From: Kitasatospora sp040298565
Lineage (GTDB): Bacteria > Actinomycetota > Actinomycetes > Streptomycetales > Streptomycetaceae
Length of the DNA stretch: 64,000 bases
Assembly (NCBI RefSeq): GCF_040298565.1
Contig: NZ_JBEPAK010000002.1
Location: 62,001-126,000 of the forward strand
Direction: 5' to 3'
In this document: positions 1 to 8,685 of the stretch, one piece after another
Numbering within the stretch: the stretch's first letter is position 1
Layout: each line of letters starts with the position of its first letter
Notes under the pieces: model-generated
Database searches by the model: none
What the model was told of the DNA's origin: nothing
The model's input: only the letters and a program-made list of their open reading frames with translations
Made by a program: the position numbers and the translations under genes

Positions 1-1
1 C

Positions 2-238
2 GCGGACGGCATCGGGCTGTCGATCCTCTCCGGCGCCCACATGACGCTGTGCGCGCGGGTGCTGGAACTGCTGAAGGAGCGCGACGCGGAGGACATCAAG
101 GTCTTCTGCGGCGGCATCATCCCGGACGAGGACATCGCCGAGCTCAAGGCGATGGGCGTCGCCGACATCTTCACCCCGGGCACGCCCACCCGGGACGTGG
201 TGGCCTGGGTCGAGGCCAACCTGCGCGCCGTCGGCTGA
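2..238 (+). CDS. icmB: Cobalamin-binding small subunit of acyl-CoA mutase (partial, 5' end missing)
   Basis: The last 78 codons of a free-standing B12-binding domain are present; the start lies before the window. The residues SILSGAH, the FCGGIIP strand and the IFTPGTP loop near the C-terminus are typical of the small subunit of isobutyryl/methylmalonyl-type mutases. Free-standing small subunits of about 135-140 residues pair with large subunits that lack this domain. The DxHxxG cobalt-ligand motif would lie upstream and cannot be checked. A large subunit without a B12 domain occurs at 40281-41906 and is a possible partner. The icmB symbol rests on family resemblance and gene order; an mcmB-type name is possible. 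Confidence 0.75.
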   Translation, partial: ADGIGLSILSGAHMTLCARVLELLKERDAEDIKVFCGGIIPDEDIAELKAMGVADIFTPGTPTRDVVAWVEANLRAVG

Positions 239-315
239 CGTCCCGCGCGGCGGGCGGCTGAGCTCGGGCGCGGCGAGCGGGCCGGTCACCTGTGCGGACC
301 GGCCCGCTCGGCCGT

Positions 316-1917
316 TCACCGCGCCGGTCGGGCCGTCAGCTCGCCCAGCATCGCCGCCCGGAAGCGCAGCGTCCAGGCCAGTTGGGCGAAGGTCTCCGAC
401 CAGGCGGTGTCGGGCGCGGCCCCGGCGGCCAGCTCCTCCACCGCGTCGGCCGTCTCGGGGGCGAGCGCGCGCTCCGTCATCCCGAGCACCCCGCTGTGGC
501 TCCACGGGTACGCGCCGGAGGCGGCGGCGCGGGCCAGCGCCGTCACCACCGCGAGGGACAGCGGCGGTGTCCACGGGGTGGCGCAGGCGCCGAGCAGTTG
601 GAAGGCCTCGCCCAGGCCGTGCACCTCGATGAAGGCGGCCGTCCAGGCGGCCCGCTCCTCCGGCGGGAGGACGGCCAGCAGCTTGGCCGGCGCCCCGGTG
701 ACCCGCTGGGCCCTGGCCCGCCCGGTGCCGCGGGACGCCGGCGGTGCGGGCGCGGGCCCGAGCAGGGCGCGGGCCCACTCGGCGTCCTGCTGGCGGACGG
801 CGGCGCGGGCCCAGGCCTCGCGCAGGTCGTCGGCCCAGCTGCTGCTGGTCTCGTCCACGCTGTCGCCGACCCGCAGCGCGAGCAACTGCTCGGGCCTCAG
901 GCCGGTGCTCCGCGCCCAGGTCGCGAGCGGGGCGGCGGCCACCACCTCGCCGAACCACCAGGCCCGTTCGCCGCGCCCGGTGGGCGAGGTCGGCGCGATC
1001 CCGTCGCGCTGCATCCGCTCGTCGCACTCGGCGGGCGGGGTGACCACCAGATGGGTGCCGCCCTCCGCCAGGCGGACGGCGGCCAGCGCCCGCTCGGCCA
1101 TCCGCTGCGCGAGCGCGGACCCGGGCAGGGTGGAGAGCAGCTCGGCGGCGGTGGTCCGGACGTTCTTGCTGCGGTCGGAGAGCGCGGCCTCCAGGAACGG
1201 TTCGTCGGCGGGGGAGAGCCCGTCCTGCAGGGCGTCCAGGAAGAGCACCCGGTCCTCGGCGCGCTCGGTGGACCAGGTGCTCCGCAGCAGCTCCAGCCCG
1301 GCGGCCGGGTCGCTGCGGCGCAGCAGGGTGAGGTGGGTGACCCGCTCGGCGAACAGGCCCTCGTGCCAGATCCGGTGGTCGCCGGCCCCCTCCGGCTGCC
1401 GGGTCGGCTCGGGCGGGGCGGTGCGCAGCACGAACCGCCAGTCGGGGTTCTGCTCGGCCAGCCAGCGGCCCAGCGGACCGGCCAACGCGACGGCGTCGGG
1501 GCGCAGTTCACTGCGTGCGCGGGCGGCGTCGAGCAGACCGGGTATCAGCGCGGCGGGCGGCCGGAGTCCCTGGGCGCGGGCGGCGGTGAGCCATTGCGGC
1601 AGCAGGTTGGCCAGGGTGCCGCCGCTGCCGGAGCGTCCGGCGAGCAGCACGGCCAGCCGGTGGGCGGCGGCCTCGGGCAGTTCGGGGCGGGTGTCCGGGG
1701 GCGCGGGCGGGCCGGGCGGTTCGACGGCCGGTACGGGCAGTGCCCCGGCCCGGCGGCGGACGGTGGCCAGCGCGGCCAGCTCCAGCAGCGCGGTGGCCGG
1801 GTCGTCCGGGTCCACGGCCTCCGCGAACGGCAGGGCGGTGGCCGGGACGGGCCGGCGGTCGGTGCCGAGCAGGGCGCTGGTCCGCAAGGTCTCCCACGGG
1901 TCCTGGATGGTCGTCAT
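316..1917 (-). CDS. DUF5691 family protein
   Basis: 533 residues, alanine- and leucine-rich, probably helical-repeat-like, with no signal peptide or membrane segment. The N-terminus (MTTIQDPWETLRTSALLGTD) and the middle stretch WHEGLFAERVTHLTLLRRSDP fit DUF5691 proteins of SWIM/MoxR/VWA gene clusters. The ATG at 1917 has AGGAGG 8 bases upstream and follows the SWIM gene by 14 bp, so the two are one operon. Biochemical function is unknown. It is probably an accessory component of the chaperone-like ATPase system encoded divergently (3497-8395). Confidence 0.8.
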   Translation of the reverse strand: MTTIQDPWETLRTSALLGTDRRPVPATALPFAEAVDPDDPATALLELAALATVRRRAGALPVPAVEPPGPPAPPDTRPELPEAAAHRLAVLLAGRSGSGGTLANLLPQWLTAARAQGLRPPAALIPGLLDAARARSELRPDAVALAGPLGRWLAEQNPDWRFVLRTAPPEPTRQPEGAGDHRIWHEGLFAERVTHLTLLRRSDPAAGLELLRSTWSTERAEDRVLFLDALQDGLSPADEPFLEAALSDRSKNVRTTAAELLSTLPGSALAQRMAERALAAVRLAEGGTHLVVTPPAECDERMQRDGIAPTSPTGRGERAWWFGEVVAAAPLATWARSTGLRPEQLLALRVGDSVDETSSSWADDLREAWARAAVRQQDAEWARALLGPAPAPPASRGTGRARAQRVTGAPAKLLAVLPPEERAAWTAAFIEVHGLGEAFQLLGACATPWTPPLSLAVVTALARAAASGAYPWSHSGVLGMTERALAPETADAVEELAAGAAPDTAWSETFAQLAWTLRFRAAMLGELTARPAR

Positions 1918-1931
1918 GTTGCGTCGTCCTC

Positions 1932-3239
1932 CTACGGGTTGGTGAGGCCGACCGGGCGGTGGTCGGCGGGCCAGGCCGTGACCGGGGCGAAGCCCTGGTG
2001 GCCGTACTCGCCGAAGACGGTCAGCGGGCGGCCGGTGGAGACCGCGGCCAGCCGCCACAGCGCCGCCTCCGGGACGGCCGAGGTGCGGACCGCGACGGTG
2101 TGGTGGCCGTCGGTCAGGCACCAGCCGTCCGGGGTGCGGACCGGGACGACTCCGGCGAGGACGGTCGGCCAGCCGTCCAGCCACGGGTCGTCGGCCACCG
2201 CGGTGCCGTACCCGGCCACCGCCTCGGCGACGGTGAGCCCGGCCGGTGCGGCGGCCGGGCCGGGTTCGGGGGCGCCGTAGCGGGTGCCGAGTGCGGCGCG
2301 CAGCGGGCGGGCGCCGGGGTGGTAGGCCAGCTCGGCCTCCAGCAGGTGGCCGGTGGGCAGGGCGAGGTCGGGGGCCTGGCCGGGGCGGCCGAAGGCGAGC
2401 ACCAGGGCGTGGCGGCCGGTCTTGGCGCCGCGCAGCCACACCCGGCGGGTGGTGAGCCGCTCGTCGGCCGTGTCCCGACTGCCGAGCACCTGCCAGCGGT
2501 CCCGGACGGTGGGCCCGGCCAGCACCTCGGCGGCGTCCAGGGTGTAGCCGACCCGGGCGCGGACGGTGGCGGCCAGCTCGGGCGGCAGTTCGTCGACCCG
2601 GGTGGCGGCGGTCGCGAGCAGGTGCAGCATGGCGTACTCCTCCAACATCCGTTCCTCCGGCAGGTCGTCCAACTCGCGTATGCGGGTGGCGAGTCCGGGG
2701 GCCTGGGCGTCGACCATCCGGGCGGCGACCTCCTCCCAGGGCCCGGCGGTGGACTGGTCGGCCAGGCCGTGCCGGACCCGGTCGGCCAGGCGCAGCCGCA
2801 GCTCGGCCGCGCCGGCCGCGACCCGGGCGCCGCGCCGTTCGGCCCGGCGGCGCGCCGCCTCCGGGTCCGCCGGGGCCGCCGGAGGCGCCGCGCGCTTCGC
2901 GGCGCGCTCCTGCCGGGCGGCGAGCCATTCGGCCGCCCACCCGGCGGGCTCGCCGACCGGTACGGCCTCGGCGGCGCTGCTCCACAGCAGGAGGAGCCCG
3001 AGCGCGTGCTTGCACGGGAACTTCCGGCTGGGGCAGCTGCACTGGTAGGCGGGCGTGGCGAGTTCGACCACCGTGCGGTACGGCGTCCGGCCGCTGCCCT
3101 GGCACTCGCCCCACAGTGCGGCGCCGTCGGTGCCCGTCCCGGACCACGGCGCGGGCGACGAGAGCTTGCCCGCGGCCTTCCGCGACGGGGCGTCAGGTGC
3201 CAGGGACAGGACGTGTTCGGTGCTCCAGCGTTCCTCCAT
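1932..3239 (-). CDS. SWIM zinc-finger family protein
   Basis: 435 residues starting MEERWSTEHV. A SWIM zinc finger of the form CxCx6CxH is visible at C67, C69, C76 and H78. SWIM domains bind nucleic acid or protein; the exact partner here is unknown. A related SWIM protein (YehQ) sits with MoxR and VWA genes in enteric bacteria. An in-frame ATG at 3413 exists, but ATG 3239 begins the family-like sequence. A -10-like TACCGT (minus strand) lies about 7 bases before ATG 3239, so the mRNA may be leaderless. Divergent from the MoxR gene. Confidence 0.82.
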   Translation of the reverse strand: MEERWSTEHVLSLAPDAPSRKAAGKLSSPAPWSGTGTDGAALWGECQGSGRTPYRTVVELATPAYQCSCPSRKFPCKHALGLLLLWSSAAEAVPVGEPAGWAAEWLAARQERAAKRAAPPAAPADPEAARRRAERRGARVAAGAAELRLRLADRVRHGLADQSTAGPWEEVAARMVDAQAPGLATRIRELDDLPEERMLEEYAMLHLLATAATRVDELPPELAATVRARVGYTLDAAEVLAGPTVRDRWQVLGSRDTADERLTTRRVWLRGAKTGRHALVLAFGRPGQAPDLALPTGHLLEAELAYHPGARPLRAALGTRYGAPEPGPAAAPAGLTVAEAVAGYGTAVADDPWLDGWPTVLAGVVPVRTPDGWCLTDGHHTVAVRTSAVPEAALWRLAAVSTGRPLTVFGEYGHQGFAPVTAWPADHRPVGLTNP

Positions 3240-3260
3240 GCGACCGACGGTAGGCGGCGG

Positions 3261-3390
3261 CACTGACAGCGGCTGACTGACCGTCCGGTGCGCGGCCCGA
3301 CACCCCACCGGCCGTCCGCCGGCCGCCCCTCCGCGCTCCGCCGGCCGTCGCCTCCGCGCTCCGCCGGCCACCGCCCGGGCGTTGTCAGTG
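3261..3390. promoter_or_regulatory. Outward-facing TGTCAGTG pair in divergent promoter region
   Basis: TGTCAGTG occurs on the minus strand at 3268-3261, reading toward the SWIM gene, and on the plus strand at 3383-3390, reading toward the MoxR gene. The arms form a perfect 8-bp inverted repeat around about 114 bp. They could be -35 elements or paired operator sites that co-regulate both arms of the cluster. No spacing to a convincing -10 was found on the plus side. Confidence 0.35.
3328..3369. repeat. 19-bp direct repeat, 23-bp period
   Basis: CCTCCGCGCTCCGCCGGCC occurs at 3328-3346 and again at 3351-3369. It lies in the 257-bp gap between the divergent SWIM and MoxR genes. The rest of the gap holds only GC-rich sequence and the GAAGGAG ribosome binding site before 3497. 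Confidence 0.8.
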
Positions 3391-3496
3391 GCACGTTGCA
3401 GGGTGGTTCCCACAGGCCGGGACGCCGACCTGGCTCCCCCCGATCACCCCGTCGCCGGGCCACCCGTGTGCCCGGCGCCGACCCGAAGGAGCCCTC

Positions 3497-4579
3497 ATGA
3501 CCGACGTTCTGCGGCAACACGCCGAGGACGCCTTCGCCGGCGAACTGGCCGCACTGGCCGCGCAGGACGACCGGCCGCGCCCCGAGCGCTGGAAGCTCTC
3601 CCCGTGGGCCGTGGCGACCTACCTGCTCGGCGGCGAGCTGCCCGACGGCACCGCGATCACCCCCAAGTACATCGGCCCGCGCCGGGTGGTGGAGGTCGCC
3701 GTCACCACCCTGGCGACGGACCGCGCGCTGCTGCTGCTCGGTGTGCCCGGCACCGCCAAGACCTGGGTGTCCGAGCACCTGGCCGCGGCGATCAGCGGCG
3801 ACTCCACCCTGCTGGTGCAGGGCACCGCCGGCACCCCCGAGGAGGCCGTCCGGTACGGCTGGAACTACGCCCAGCTGCTCACCCACGGCCCCAGCCGGGA
3901 CGCCCTGGTGCCCTCGCCGCTGATGCGGGCGATGGCCGACGGCAGGATCGCCCGGGTCGAGGAGCTGACCCGCATCCCCGCCGACGTGCAGGACAGCCTG
4001 ATCACCATCCTGTCCGAGAAGACCCTTCCGGTACCGGAACTGGGCACCGAGACCCAGGCCGTGCGCGGCTTCAACGTGATCGCCACCGCCAACGACCGGG
4101 ACCGCGGCGTCAACGAGCTGTCCAGCGCGCTGCGCCGCCGCTTCAACACCGTGGTGCTGCCGCTGCCCGGCTCGCTGGAGGAGGAGGTCGACATCGTCAC
4201 CCGCCGGGTCAACCAGCTCGGCCGCTCGCTCGAGCTGCCCGAACTGCCCGGCGGCGCCGAGGAGATCCGGCGGGTGGTCACCGTCTTCCGCGAGCTGCGG
4301 GCCGGGGTCACGGTGGACGGCCGGACGAAGGTGAAGACCCCGAGCAGCACCCTCTCCACCGCCGAGGCGATCTCGGTGGTCACCAACGGCCTGGCCCTGG
4401 CCGCCCACTTCGGCGACGGCGTGCTGCGCGCCGGGGACGTGACGGACGGCGTCGTCGGCGCCGTCGTCCGCGACCCGGTCGCCGACCGGGCGGTGTGGCG
4501 CGAGTACGTCGAAGGGGTGGTGCGCGAGCGCGACGGCTGGAAGGACTTCTACCGCGCCGCCCGCGAGGTGACGGCATGA
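3497..4579 (+). CDS. MoxR-type AAA+ ATPase
   Basis: 360 residues. Walker A is GVPGTAKT at residues 82-89. Further on are a sensor-1-like stretch VIATAND and the arginine-rich SALRRRFN element, in MoxR order. MoxR ATPases are cytoplasmic oligomeric remodelling machines that usually act with a VWA protein; the VWA partner is encoded at 7214. The strong GAAGGAG sits 7 bases before the ATG. The stop overlaps the next start (ATGA), so translation is coupled to the DUF5682 gene. Closest functional analogue by context: YehL of enteric bacteria. Confidence 0.9.
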   Translation: MTDVLRQHAEDAFAGELAALAAQDDRPRPERWKLSPWAVATYLLGGELPDGTAITPKYIGPRRVVEVAVTTLATDRALLLLGVPGTAKTWVSEHLAAAISGDSTLLVQGTAGTPEEAVRYGWNYAQLLTHGPSRDALVPSPLMRAMADGRIARVEELTRIPADVQDSLITILSEKTLPVPELGTETQAVRGFNVIATANDRDRGVNELSSALRRRFNTVVLPLPGSLEEEVDIVTRRVNQLGRSLELPELPGGAEEIRRVVTVFRELRAGVTVDGRTKVKTPSSTLSTAEAISVVTNGLALAAHFGDGVLRAGDVTDGVVGAVVRDPVADRAVWREYVEGVVRERDGWKDFYRAAREVTA

Positions 4580-6945
4580 CCGAGGTCGCCCTGCTGGGCA
4601 TCCGGCACCACGGACCGGGCTCGGCCCGGGCGGTGGCCGCCGCGCTGACGCAGTGGCAGCCGGACGCGGTGCTGATCGAAGGACCGCCGGAGGCCGACGA
4701 CATCGTCCACCTCGCCGCCGGGAAGGACCTCGTCCCGCCGGTCGCCCTGCTCGCCCACGCCGTGGACGACCCGGCGCGGGCCGCCTTCTGGCCGTACGCC
4801 GAGTTCTCCCCCGAGTGGGTGGCGATCCGCCACGGCGTCGAGCACGGCCTGCCGGTCCACTTCATCGACCTGCCCGCCGGCTACGGCTTCGAGCCGCTCA
4901 CCGGTGCCGACGGCACCGGCGGCGCCGGCGGACCGGCCGCCGACCCGCTGGCCCTGCTCGCCGAAGCCGCCGGGTACGACGACCCGGAGCGCTGGTGGGA
5001 GGACGTCATCGAGCACCGCGCCCCGGGCGAGGACGCGCTGGCGCCGTTCGCCGCCGTCGCCGAGGCGATGGGCGCGCTGCGCGCCGAGGGGCTCGGCGAG
5101 TCCCGCCGGGACCGGCTGCGCGAGGCGCACATGCGCCAGCGGATCCGCGCCGCCCGCCGGGCCGGCCACCGCCGGATCGCCGTGGTCTGCGGGGCCTTCC
5201 ACGTCCCCGCGCTGGCGGCGATGCCCACCGTCGCCCACGACCGGGCGCTGCTCGCCGAGCTGCCGAAGAAGGTACGGGCGGACATCACCTGGATCCCGTG
5301 GACGCACCGCCGGCTCTCCCAGTCCACCGGCTACGGCGCGGGCGTCCAGTCGCCCGGCTGGTACCACCACCTGTTCACCACCACCGGCGACCCGGTGCCG
5401 CGCTGGCTCACCCGGGCCGCCGAGCTGCTGCGCGCCGAGGACCACCCGGTCTCCTCCGCGCACGTCATCGAGGCGGTCCGGCTCGCCGAGACCCTCGCGG
5501 TGCTGCGCGGCCGTCCGCTCGCCGGGCTGACCGAGACCCTGGACGCCGTCCGCGCGGTGCTCTGCGAGGGCTCGGAGGTCGCCCTGGAGCTCGTCCGGGA
5601 CCGCCTGGTGGTCGGCGACGAACTCGGCGAGGTCCCCGACGCCGCACCGACGGTGCCGCTGCAGCGCGACCTCGCCCGGCTGCAGCGCTCGCTGCGCCTC
5701 AAGCCCGCGGCCGCGCCGCGGGACCTCGACCTGGACCTGCGCCAGGACACCGACGCCGCCCGGTCCCGGCTGCTGCACCGGCTGCGGCTGCTCGGCATCG
5801 AGTGGGGCGTGCCCGCCCGCTCCTCGGTCGCCTCCACCGGCACCTTCCGGGAGAGCTGGCGGCTGTGCTGGCAGCCCGAGTTCTCGGTCCGGATCGCCGA
5901 GGCCGCCCAGTGGGGCACCACGGTCGAGGAGGCCGCCGGCAACAAGGCGGTCGGCACCGCCCGCGCCGCCGGCGAACTCGCCGAGCTGACCGGGCTGGTG
6001 GAGACCTGCCTGCTGGCCGGGCTGTCCGACGCGCTGCCCGCCGTGATGCGGGTGCTCACCGACTGCGCGGCCCTGGACACCGACGTCGCTCACCTGGCCG
6101 GCGCGCTGCCCGCGCTGGTCCGCGCGCTGCGCTACGGCGACGTGCGCGGCACCGACCACGGCGCGCTCGCCGAGGCGGCGGCGGGCCTGGCCGAGCGGGT
6201 CTGCGTCGGACTGCCACCCGCCTGCGTCGGCCTGGACGCGGAGAGCGCGGCGGCGATGCGCGTGCGGATCGACGAGGTGCACGGCGCGATCGGCCTGCTG
6301 GCCTCCGCCGGGGGCGGGACCGCCGACCCGGCGGCGGACGCGGACGGTCCGGGGACGCCGGGCGGCCCGGAGGCCGCCGAGGGGGCACCGGACCGGGTCG
6401 GCCCGGCCGGCCTGGCCGACCGCTGGGCCGCCGCCCTGCGCTCGCTGGCCGCCCGCGAGCCGTCCGGCGGACCGGCCACCGGCGCCCCCGGTCTGCTGCG
6501 CGGCCGGGCCGTCCGGCTGCTGCTGGACGACGGCCGGCTCGACTCGGAGCAGGCCGGCCGCCGACTGCGGCTGGTGCTGTCCGTCGCCAGCGCCCCGGCC
6601 GACGCGGCCGGCTGGGTCGAGGGCTTCCTCACCGGCGGCGGCGCCCTGCTGCTGCACGACCCCCGGCTGCTCGCCCTGCTGGACGAGTGGCTGACGGGGG
6701 TGAGCGGCGAGGTCTTCACCGACGTCCTGCCGCTGCTGCGCCGCACCTTCGCCGGCCTCGAGGCGGGCGTGCGCACCACCATCGGCGGCCGGGTCGCGGC
6801 CGGCCCGCTGGGCGCGCCCCCGGCGGCGTCCGAGACGGCCGGCGAACTGGACCGGGAACGCGCCGAAGCCGCCGTCCCCGTGGTGGCCCTGCTGCTCGGC
6901 GTCCGCCCGAGGATCCCCCGGCAGACCACCGGCCGCGACACCTGA
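4576..6945 (+). CDS. DUF5682 family protein
   Basis: 789 residues beginning MTEVALLGIRHHGPGSARAV, where the HHGPGS motif is the family hallmark. The N-terminal half (to about residue 250) also carries VLIEGPPEAD and GAFHVPAL, a pattern reminiscent of TraB/ChaN-like folds. The C-terminal half is alanine- and leucine-rich and probably helical. Translationally coupled to the MoxR gene by a 4-bp overlap. YehM of enteric bacteria occupies the same position in its cluster. No enzymatic activity can be assigned. Confidence 0.85.
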   Translation: MTEVALLGIRHHGPGSARAVAAALTQWQPDAVLIEGPPEADDIVHLAAGKDLVPPVALLAHAVDDPARAAFWPYAEFSPEWVAIRHGVEHGLPVHFIDLPAGYGFEPLTGADGTGGAGGPAADPLALLAEAAGYDDPERWWEDVIEHRAPGEDALAPFAAVAEAMGALRAEGLGESRRDRLREAHMRQRIRAARRAGHRRIAVVCGAFHVPALAAMPTVAHDRALLAELPKKVRADITWIPWTHRRLSQSTGYGAGVQSPGWYHHLFTTTGDPVPRWLTRAAELLRAEDHPVSSAHVIEAVRLAETLAVLRGRPLAGLTETLDAVRAVLCEGSEVALELVRDRLVVGDELGEVPDAAPTVPLQRDLARLQRSLRLKPAAAPRDLDLDLRQDTDAARSRLLHRLRLLGIEWGVPARSSVASTGTFRESWRLCWQPEFSVRIAEAAQWGTTVEEAAGNKAVGTARAAGELAELTGLVETCLLAGLSDALPAVMRVLTDCAALDTDVAHLAGALPALVRALRYGDVRGTDHGALAEAAAGLAERVCVGLPPACVGLDAESAAAMRVRIDEVHGAIGLLASAGGGTADPAADADGPGTPGGPEAAEGAPDRVGPAGLADRWAAALRSLAAREPSGGPATGAPGLLRGRAVRLLLDDGRLDSEQAGRRLRLVLSVASAPADAAGWVEGFLTGGGALLLHDPRLLALLDEWLTGVSGEVFTDVLPLLRRTFAGLEAGVRTTIGGRVAAGPLGAPPAASETAGELDRERAEAAVPVVALLLGVRPRIPRQTTGRDT

Positions 6946-6965
6946 CGCCGGTGGCACCTGATGCC

Positions 6966-7011
6966 GGCCGCACCGGACCCCGGCCGCACCGGACCCCGGC
7001 CGCACCGGACC
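6966..7011. repeat. 16-bp tandem repeat, about 3 copies
   Basis: Unit GGCCGCACCGGACCCC at 6966-6981 and 6982-6997, then a third copy degenerating at 6998-7011. It begins 20 bp after the DUF5682 stop. The 268-bp gap up to the VWA gene is almost entirely repetitive and holds no gene. Confidence 0.85.
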
Positions 7012-7041
7012 GGCCGCGGCTGACCCGGACGAACGGGACCG

Positions 7042-7165
7042 CCGCACCACCCCGCCACCGCACCACCGCAGCACCCGGCGGCCGCACCGCTCACCCGCAC
7101 CACCCGGCCACCGCACCACCCCGCCACCGCAGCACCCGGCGGCCGCACCGCCCACCCGCACCACC
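7042..7165. repeat. Imperfect 55-63 bp direct repeat, CCGCACCACC-rich
   Basis: Copy 1 spans about 7042-7104 and copy 2 about 7111-7165. They differ mainly by an 8-bp insertion in copy 1 and a few substitutions. The tract is C-rich on the plus strand and separates the DUF5682 and VWA genes inside the operon. It looks like slippage-driven expansion and is not a CRISPR array. Confidence 0.75.
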
Positions 7166-7213
7166 CCACCGCAACACCCGACCACCGCGTTACCGCTGAA
7201 GCAGGAGGCCGAG

Positions 7214-8395
7214 ATGGCAGCGCCCACGACCGACGAACGGCTGCGCCGCTGGCGCCTGGTGCTCGGCGGCGAGGCCGACGGCACCGGCTGCACCCTGCGC
7301 GGCCGCGACGCCGCGATGGACGGCGCCCTGGCCGCGCTCTACCGGAGCGCCCCCGAGGAGGGCGGCCGGGTCCCGCGCGGCGGTCGCCGCAGCGCCGGTC
7401 TCGGCGGCTCGGCCCCGCAGGTGGCCCGCTGGCTGGGCGACATCCGCGAGTACTTCCCGTCGACCGTCGTCCAGCTGATGCAGCAGGACGCGATCAGCCG
7501 GCTCGGCCTGGACCGGCTGCTGCTGGAGCCGGAGATGCTGGAGGCCGTCGAACCGGACGTGCACCTGGTCGGCACCCTGCTCTCGCTCAAGCACGCGCTG
7601 CCCGAGACCACCCGGGAGACCGCCCGCGCCGTGGTCGGCAAGGTGGTCGCCGACCTGGAGCGCCGGCTCGCCGACCGGACCAGGGCCACCCTGGGCGGCG
7701 CCCTCGACCGCAGCGCGAAGGTGAACCGGCCGCGTCAGCGGGACATCGACTGGGACCGGACGATCCGGGCCAACCTGAAGAACTACCTGCCGGAGCACGG
7801 CACCGTCGTCCCCGAGCGGCTGGTCGGCTACGCCCGCGCCCAGCGCGCGGTGAAGAAGGAGGTCATCCTCTGCGTCGACCAGTCCGGCTCGATGGCGCCG
7901 TCGGTGGTGCACTCGGCGGTGTTCGGCGCGGTGCTCTCCTCGATGCGCACCCTGGACACCCGGCTGGTCGTCTTCGACACCTCGGTGGTCGACCTCACCG
8001 AGCAGCTCACCGACCCGGTCGACGTCCTGTTCGCCACCCAGCTCGGCGGCGGCACGGACATCAACCGCGCGCTCGCCTACTGCCAGTCGAGGATCACCCG
8101 GCCCTCCGAGACCGTCGTGGTGCTGATCAGCGACCTCTACGAGGGAGGCATCCGGGACGGCATGCTCAAGCGGGTCGCCGCGATGAAGGCGGCCGGCGTC
8201 CAGTTCATCGCCCTGCTCGCGCTGTCCGACGAGGGCGCACCGTCGTACGACCACGCCCACGCGGCCGCGCTGGCCGCCCTCGGCGCCCCGGCCTTCGCCT
8301 GCACCCCGGATGTCTTCCCCGAGATCATGGCGGCGGCGATCGAGAAGCGCCCGCTCCCGTGGCACCTGGTCAAGGGGGCGGAACGGGGGGTGTGA
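7214..8395 (+). CDS. VWA domain protein (MoxR partner)
   Basis: 393 residues. A C-terminal von Willebrand A domain starts near residue 215. The metal-ion-dependent adhesion site is intact: DQSGSM at 222-227 (DxSxS) and a later GGGTDI. The N-terminal 200 residues are helical and unlike known domains. VWA proteins of this type are cytosolic clients or adaptors of MoxR ATPases. The ATG has AGGAGG 5 bases upstream. It closes the plus-strand arm of the cluster, like YehP beside YehL/YehM. Confidence 0.9.
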   Translation: MAAPTTDERLRRWRLVLGGEADGTGCTLRGRDAAMDGALAALYRSAPEEGGRVPRGGRRSAGLGGSAPQVARWLGDIREYFPSTVVQLMQQDAISRLGLDRLLLEPEMLEAVEPDVHLVGTLLSLKHALPETTRETARAVVGKVVADLERRLADRTRATLGGALDRSAKVNRPRQRDIDWDRTIRANLKNYLPEHGTVVPERLVGYARAQRAVKKEVILCVDQSGSMAPSVVHSAVFGAVLSSMRTLDTRLVVFDTSVVDLTEQLTDPVDVLFATQLGGGTDINRALAYCQSRITRPSETVVVLISDLYEGGIRDGMLKRVAAMKAAGVQFIALLALSDEGAPSYDHAHAAALAALGAPAFACTPDVFPEIMAAAIEKRPLPWHLVKGAERGV

Positions 8396-8454
8396 CGGCC
8401 TCACCCGGGCGGGTGAACCCGCCCGATCGGCGGACCGGGCGTCCGGGCTGATCT

Positions 8455-8468
8455 GTGACGGTTCTCAC
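8455..8468 (+). promoter_or_regulatory. CRP-like palindrome upstream of sucC
   Basis: GTGACGGTTCTCAC has half-sites GTGA and TCAC with a 6-bp spacer, which fits the CRP/FNR family pattern. It lies about 230 bp before sucC. Downstream, GATAACCTG at 8512-8520 is also found before mdh (20400-20408). The rest of the 290-bp gap (8396-8685) holds no gene. Confidence 0.45.
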
Positions 8469-8685
8469 CCAAGCCGGACAGGCCCCGGGCGGAACAGGCC
8501 CGTCCCACGGGGATAACCTGCCAGACGGACGTGACGCGCGTGTTGATTGACGTGTGCGCCCGTGGCTGTGTGGGCCGCAAGGCCGTACCTCTGCGTACCC
8601 GCACCGCCCCGACGACCCGCAGCGAAGATCCTGCCGTGGCACGCTCGTAGAGACACAATCCGCGACCACGAACAAGGACAAACAC

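Noticed and set aside
292..2280. Long plus-strand open frame opposite the DUF5691 gene, and many similar long antisense frames
   Set aside because: Gly/Arg/Gln-biased composition typical of GC-rich shadow frames; the opposite strand encodes a recognisable protein with a good ribosome binding site.
6966..7165. Possible CRISPR array
   Set aside because: Repeats are contiguous and imperfect, with no unique spacers and no cas genes nearby.
8534..8541. A fifth ACGCGCGT core upstream of sucC
   Set aside because: The flanks (TG before, GT after) do not match CTACGCGCGTAG, and sucC is not a nucleotide gene; probably a chance 8-mer in GC-rich DNA.
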